Below are positions 60,437-64,000 of a stretch of DNA of 64,000 nucleotides, piece after piece. Origin of the DNA: DAINPP01 sp963667315 (lineage in GTDB: Bacteria > Thermotogota > Thermotogae > MWEM01); contig OY763325.1 in assembly GCA_963667315.1 (NCBI GenBank), positions 1,736,001 to 1,800,000 on the forward strand, in the 5' to 3' direction. The notes beneath the pieces were generated by a model. The model searched no databases. It was given only the letters and a program-made list of their open reading frames with translations, and had not been told where the DNA came from. How positions within the stretch are numbered: position 1 is the stretch's first letter; every line of letters begins with the position of its first letter. The position numbers and the translations under genes are program-made.

Positions 60437-60533
60437 GATGGGGTTCTGAATAATATTTCATACAATATTGCCTCTTGTTATGGTATATTTAAGTGTGCAG
60501 ATTTTTTTCAATATAAAAATTAAAAGCACCTTG

Positions 60534-60555
60534 TTTTTATTAAACTTAATAAAAA
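60534..60555. repeat. AT-rich palindrome
   Basis: TTTTTATTAA (60534-60543) and TTAATAAAAA (60546-60555), perfect inverted copies with a 2-nt gap. Unknown role. It lies in the ~475-bp gap 60229-60704, which also holds the structured RNA and the next element. Confidence 0.5.
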
Positions 60556-60620
60556 GCAGTGATCAGCAAAGAGCATTTGATCATGCACCTTACAGACTTT
60601 AATGATTTAAACTGACCATT

Positions 60621-60645
60621 TTTAAACAGATTCCATCTGTTTAAA
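60621..60645. repeat. Inverted repeat upstream of the pseudouridine synthase gene
   Basis: TTTAAACAGA (60621-60630) and TCTGTTTAAA (60636-60645) with a 5-nt spacer. It could be an operator or leader hairpin about 60 bp before the gene. Confidence 0.5.
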
Positions 60646-60704
60646 GGATAGGCTAAGAGTTAAACGGAAAATGATTCGACTCTATAAATTAAAGGAATGA
60701 TATT

Positions 60705-61634
60705 TTGAGAAAAGAAATAAAAGTAACGGAAGACAATTATTTTAACAGGCTGGATAAATTTCTCCGAAAGACCTTCAGCGAGATAAAGATGGCTTCACTC
60801 TATAAGATACTGAGAAAGGGTGATGTCAAAGTTAACGGAAAACGTGTTAAAAACCCCGAGCATCCGTTGACAACAGATGATATCGTTTCCGTCTGGATTC
60901 CGGAAGATCAGGAGAAACAAAAACACATCGAAAGAAGTGTTGAAGGGACGCGTGAACTGAAACCGGTTGAGATGGATATCAAAGTCATCTACGAGGATAC
61001 TCATCTCATGGCAATCAACAAGGATGCCGGTATATCCGTTCATCCGGGAAGTGGAGAAGAAAATCGTCCCACGCTGATTGAAGGTCTCATGTTCTACGGT
61101 GAACAAAGGGGATTTGAGCCTTTTCTGGTGCACAGACTGGACAAAAATACGTCAGGTGTATTGATAATCGCAAAGAAAAGAATGTTAGCAAGAAGATTAT
61201 CTCAACTCATCTCTGAAAGAGAGATTCATAAGGAATATATCACTTTATTTTCGGGAAGGGAAGCAGTGGATTTTGTGGTCGATTCCCCCATTGATGACAA
61301 GGCTGCTTTAAGCAGATTCTACCCTGAAAGCACTTTCACAGCAAATATCAAGGGGTTCTATCACGATTTCACACTGGCGAAAGCCGTTATCGAAACGGGC
61401 AGAAAACATCAGATCAGAAGACATCTCGCCGATAGAAATGAACCGGTAGCAGGTGATACAAAATACGGGGACAGGATGCTGAATCGGCAACTCGGCAAGA
61501 TGGGGCTGAAAAGACAATTCCTTCATTGCTTGAAGATGTCCTTTTACGACCCGGAATTAAAAAGGCAGTATGATTTTGTGGCAGAGATGAAGGATGATTT
61601 ATTCAATTTTTTACATCGATTACAGGAGGCATAA
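60705..61634 (+). CDS. RluA/RluD-family pseudouridine synthase
   Basis: This enzyme converts uridine to pseudouridine in rRNA. It has 309 residues. An S4 domain lies at the N-terminus (NRLDKFLRKTF..SLYKILRKGDVKVNGKRV). The catalytic domain has PFLVHRLDKNTSGVLIIAK, with the catalytic Asp in HRLDKNTSG, and ETGRKHQIRRHLA. The start is TTG after AAAGGAATGA. It is the first of four plus-strand genes that end in rsgA, a ribosome-biogenesis theme. Which RluC/RluD target it modifies cannot be told. Confidence 0.93.
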   Translation: MRKEIKVTEDNYFNRLDKFLRKTFSEIKMASLYKILRKGDVKVNGKRVKNPEHPLTTDDIVSVWIPEDQEKQKHIERSVEGTRELKPVEMDIKVIYEDTHLMAINKDAGISVHPGSGEENRPTLIEGLMFYGEQRGFEPFLVHRLDKNTSGVLIIAKKRMLARRLSQLISEREIHKEYITLFSGREAVDFVVDSPIDDKAALSRFYPESTFTANIKGFYHDFTLAKAVIETGRKHQIRRHLADRNEPVAGDTKYGDRMLNRQLGKMGLKRQFLHCLKMSFYDPELKRQYDFVAEMKDDLFNFLHRLQEA

Positions 61635-61635
61635 A

Positions 61636-62148
61636 ATGGCTTTGGATACACAGCTTTATTACTCAAAACTTGGATACATGTATGAAAGACTTGTCAGCGG
61701 AAAGGTTCTGTTAAGTGCGGATGATATTGAAAGGGGAACTTCCGGCATGACGATCGCATGGGGATTTTTCGGAAATATGTGGAATCAGCCTTTTTTCATC
61801 GCCGCTGTCAGACCACAGCGTTATACGCTCAACGCATTAAAGGGTTCCGAAAGGTTCAGTGTTAATTTCTTCACAGACGATTACAAGGATGAGCTGGTTT
61901 ATTTCGGAACGGTCAGCGGTTATGATGAAAACAAGTTCAAGACGGAAAAACTTCATGCGGGAGATAAAACAGGTGGTTACGCACCGGTGGAGGAAGCTTC
62001 CATCATCCTGAACTGCTCAATCGTCACCAACAATCAGATTGAACCGTACAACCTGGATCATGATTATGTGGAGAAGTTCTACAAAGGGGACAACGGCTAT
62101 CATGTCATGCTTTACGGCAGAATAGATGACATAATCGTCAAGAAGTGA
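61636..62148 (+). CDS. Flavin reductase-like (flavoredoxin) protein
   Basis: This 170-residue protein has the flavin reductase-like FMN-binding fold. MTIAWGFFGNMWNQPFFIAA, then VRPQRYTLNALKGSERFSVNFF, is typical of flavoredoxin-type proteins of anaerobes. It probably binds FMN and takes part in electron transfer or flavin reduction. The open frame begins at 61594, but ATG 61636 after ACAGGAGGCATAAA is clear. It starts 1 bp after the pseudouridine synthase stop. Confidence 0.9.
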   Translation: MALDTQLYYSKLGYMYERLVSGKVLLSADDIERGTSGMTIAWGFFGNMWNQPFFIAAVRPQRYTLNALKGSERFSVNFFTDDYKDELVYFGTVSGYDENKFKTEKLHAGDKTGGYAPVEEASIILNCSIVTNNQIEPYNLDHDYVEKFYKGDNGYHVMLYGRIDDIIVKK

Positions 62149-62178
62149 TAGCATTATTTTCAGATAAGAGAGGTTGAC

Positions 62179-62742
62179 ATGTTCTTTAACAAAACGGACG
62201 CAATCATCATTCGAGAAGCCACGGAAAAAGACGCAGCAGCGGTCGTCAGATATCTGAAGGAAAATCAGGATGAATTCAAGTATATGATCTCAAGAACGTG
62301 TGAGATGGATTTAAGTGTTGATTTCGAAAGAGATATGATCAGGCGACATACGTTGCGCGATAACTGTATATTCTTTGTAGCGGTAGAAGGAAAAAAAGTG
62401 GTTGGCATGTTGAATTTTGTTGCGGGAAACAGACTAAGAAATGCGCATGACGGGGAATTTGGTATCTCCGTCGATAAGAATTACTTCGGAATCGGAATCG
62501 GAAAAGCACTCGTTCAGGCTTTAATTGACTGGGCAACGGATAATGACATGATCAAACGATTGACACTTTTTGTCATGAACGACAACGAGATCGCTATCAG
62601 GCTGTATCAGAAATTCGGCTTCAGGATTGAAGGGGTCCGAAGAAAGGCTGTCCGGTTTGAGGACGGCAGGATACAGGATTTAATCATGATGGGAAAGATG
62701 AAAAAGGAAGGATCAAATGAATGGATAGAAGACACGGAATAG
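62179..62742 (+). CDS. GNAT-family N-acetyltransferase
   Basis: This 187-residue protein has the RimI/RimL-like GNAT fold: IIREATEKDAAAVVRYL (N-terminal strand-helix), VEGKKVVGMLNF, and the acetyl-CoA loop GISVDKNYFGIGIGKALVQA, then LYQKFGFRIEGVRRKAVRF. The target (ribosomal protein N-terminus, polyamine, amino acid) is unknown. It overlaps rsgA by 22 bp, which implies translational coupling. Confidence 0.9.
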   Translation: MFFNKTDAIIIREATEKDAAAVVRYLKENQDEFKYMISRTCEMDLSVDFERDMIRRHTLRDNCIFFVAVEGKKVVGMLNFVAGNRLRNAHDGEFGISVDKNYFGIGIGKALVQALIDWATDNDMIKRLTLFVMNDNEIAIRLYQKFGFRIEGVRRKAVRFEDGRIQDLIMMGKMKKEGSNEWIEDTE

Positions 62743-63605
62743 TGATCAGGTTTCACTCGAATATGCTGGATGTTGTTGATACACAGACAAGAAAGAAATA
62801 CATGTGTACCCTGCGGGGTAAGTTTAAAAAGCAGCGTATACGACCACTTGTGGGAGATCTTGTCGAATATATCGGATTCCCCGATATGAAGGGGAGAATA
62901 GAGAATATTCTTCCACGAAAAAACGAACTGGCACGTCCGCATATCGCCAACATTGACCAGGTCATTCTGGTTTTAACGGTATCACAACCCCCTCTTTCTC
63001 TTCTGACCCTTGACAAATTTCTCATTATGGCTGAAAGCCAGGAGATAGAAAGCATCCTGGTCTTTAACAAGGCGGATCTGATGACGCATCATGAAAGAGA
63101 GGAAATGGCTGAAATCGTTGACTATTATTCCAGATTCTATACGGTCCTGGAAACGAGTGCGAAAACCGGAAAAGGGATAGAAACACTCAAAACCATCTTC
63201 AGCGGAAAGATAACGACGATGGCGGGGATGTCGGGTGTTGGAAAAAGCAGTTTGCTCAACGCCGTTGAACCCGGCTTGAGTCTGAGAGAAGGGGTTCTTT
63301 CAGAACAACTGGACAGGGGAAAACATACCACAACGTATTCCGAGTTACTTTCCATCGGTAACAACGGATTGATTGCAGACACTCCCGGTTTCGCCTTTCT
63401 TGATATGAAGCGTTTTAACAAAGATCATATCAAATTCCTGATGCCGGACATCATTAATCATTCAAGATATTGTGCATTCGACGACTGTTCACATATCAGC
63501 GAACCGGATTGCGGCGTTCTTGAAGCACTGGAAAACGGAGATATTCTGGATACAAGATACAACAGTTATGTGCAGATATTTGAGGAGATAGAAAACAGTA
63601 AATAG
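62721..63605 (+). CDS. rsgA: Ribosome small-subunit-dependent GTPase A
   Basis: This circularly permuted GTPase (294 residues) assists late 30S assembly. An OB domain lies at the N-terminus (GDLVEYIGFP). The G motifs come in permuted order: G4 FNKAD, then G1 GMSGVGKSS and G3 DTPGF. The C-terminal zinc motif is CAFDDCSHISEPDCG. AAGGATCAAATG precedes the start inside the GNAT gene. It completes the rlu-flavin reductase-GNAT-rsgA cluster. Confidence 0.96.
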   Translation: MDRRHGIVIRFHSNMLDVVDTQTRKKYMCTLRGKFKKQRIRPLVGDLVEYIGFPDMKGRIENILPRKNELARPHIANIDQVILVLTVSQPPLSLLTLDKFLIMAESQEIESILVFNKADLMTHHEREEMAEIVDYYSRFYTVLETSAKTGKGIETLKTIFSGKITTMAGMSGVGKSSLLNAVEPGLSLREGVLSEQLDRGKHTTTYSELLSIGNNGLIADTPGFAFLDMKRFNKDHIKFLMPDIINHSRYCAFDDCSHISEPDCGVLEALENGDILDTRYNSYVQIFEEIENSK

Positions 63606-63635
63606 GATTTCCAAAAATAAAAAGGAGTGATTCTT

Positions 63636-64000
63636 ATGAAAAAAGCATTTCTCAGTATTGGTATCGTCTGTCTGATCGTTTTTCTCTCTGTCAGTTTCAC
63701 AGCGGCAACGTGTACAGTGGCCCCCGGTCCTGTAGTGACTTATTACACGCAGTTTCTCAACAACAACTCAGGTGTCCCGGTCTACATTGAAGTCGATATG
63801 GATATGATCTTTGGCGGACTCGTCAGAACATCGTCAATTATCTATTCCGGACAACAGGGGAGTGTAGCGGCCGAAAATGGATATTATATCAGAGTCAGAA
63901 ACGCAAATACAGGTCAGTACCTGACCTTTAATCCGCCAAACACTGGCGATGCAACATATTACTGGATAAACACCAGCAACACATTTACAATTTCAGGCGG
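63636..64000 (+). CDS. Secreted protein of unknown function (3' truncated)
   Basis: The open frame runs off the window after 121 codons. It starts with a signal peptide (MKKAFLSIGIVCLIVFLSVS, cleavage near FTAAT) followed by a beta-rich, Asn/Gly-rich segment (YYTQFLNNNSGVPVYIEVDM, NANTGQYLTFNPP). AAAAAGGAGTGATTCTTATG is a strong ribosome binding site. No family was recognised. Confidence 0.8.
   Translation, partial: MKKAFLSIGIVCLIVFLSVSFTAATCTVAPGPVVTYYTQFLNNNSGVPVYIEVDMDMIFGGLVRTSSIIYSGQQGSVAAENGYYIRVRNANTGQYLTFNPPNTGDATYYWINTSNTFTISG

Noticed and set aside
60441..60520. Possible promoter for the pseudouridine synthase gene
   Set aside because: TTGCCT/TATTTA-like hexamers are present but spacing and match are too poor to call.

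Overview
The window reads as a chromosomal segment of a Gram-negative-type anaerobe with moderate GC. It is most like the Thermotogota, perhaps the Kosmotoga/Mesotoga side; this is inference from gene content, not a database match. Supporting signs are the split two-gene TrkA ring (an NAD-domain-only subunit plus a full subunit) next to TrkH, a TrmB with a long C-terminal extension, an S2 protein that looks Thermotoga-like and has no tsf beside it, and many peptide and sugar ABC systems. No tRNA, rRNA, CRISPR array, prophage or intact insertion sequence was seen.

Layout. 1-9.3 kb: a truncated fibronectin-III-like surface protein, a chemotaxis receptor, a YwaF-type membrane protein, a HAD phosphatase, a frameshifted MATE-pump remnant, a MazG-like pyrophosphohydrolase, a DTSNG-repeat lipoprotein, and a YedY/MsrP-like molybdoenzyme with a small haem-type membrane partner. 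9.3-15.6 kb: a complete fructosamine (Amadori product) operon in the order frlR-frlD-frlO-frlN-frlM-frlB, with three GGTATATACC operators. 15.5-17.9 kb: a divergent ROK regulator and MFS transporter with a perfect sigma-70 promoter and an operator-like palindrome. 18-21.5 kb: an EF-hand lipoprotein, then an intracellular GH13 glycosidase and a TetR regulator that share a TATACC-N4-GGTATA operator. 21.5-32.1 kb: a long minus-strand housekeeping run (PAS/GAF histidine kinase, trmB, gltX, folK, an S4 protein, a degenerate M24 protein, metK, a small Cys protein, a degenerate M23 protein, rpsB).

32.3-37.8 kb: an SsnA/8-oxoguanine-deaminase-like amidohydrolase, a large GAF-like protein with no recognised output domain, and an orphan molybdenum subunit of the xanthine dehydrogenase family. 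A MocA-like cytidylyltransferase at 54 kb could serve that enzyme. 37.9-47.5 kb: a GLUG-repeat lipoprotein, then a seven-gene peptide operon (oppD-oppF-rpiR-dppA-SBP-dppB-dppC). A second, near-duplicate RpiR gene lies upstream, and both transcription units start from almost identical 47-nt promoter/operator sequences. 47.6-53.8 kb: a phosphoesterase, two secreted proteins, a small REP-like repeat, and groES-groEL under a CIRCE element. 54-64 kb: OsmC, a radical SAM protein, a response regulator fused by gene overlap to trkA-trkA-trkH, an unknown protein, a candidate structured RNA at 60.3 kb, and a cluster of an RluD-type pseudouridine synthase, flavin reductase, GNAT and rsgA, ending in a truncated secreted protein.

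The segment's main themes are scavenging (glycated amino acids, peptides, oligosaccharides, purines) and local control. Several catabolic operons carry their own repressor and a visible operator. Both ABC import operons have a hairpin directly after the binding-protein gene. The least explained items are the structured RNA at 60299-60436, the twin RpiR circuit, the amidohydrolase/GAF/molybdenum-subunit cluster and the MATE remnant.
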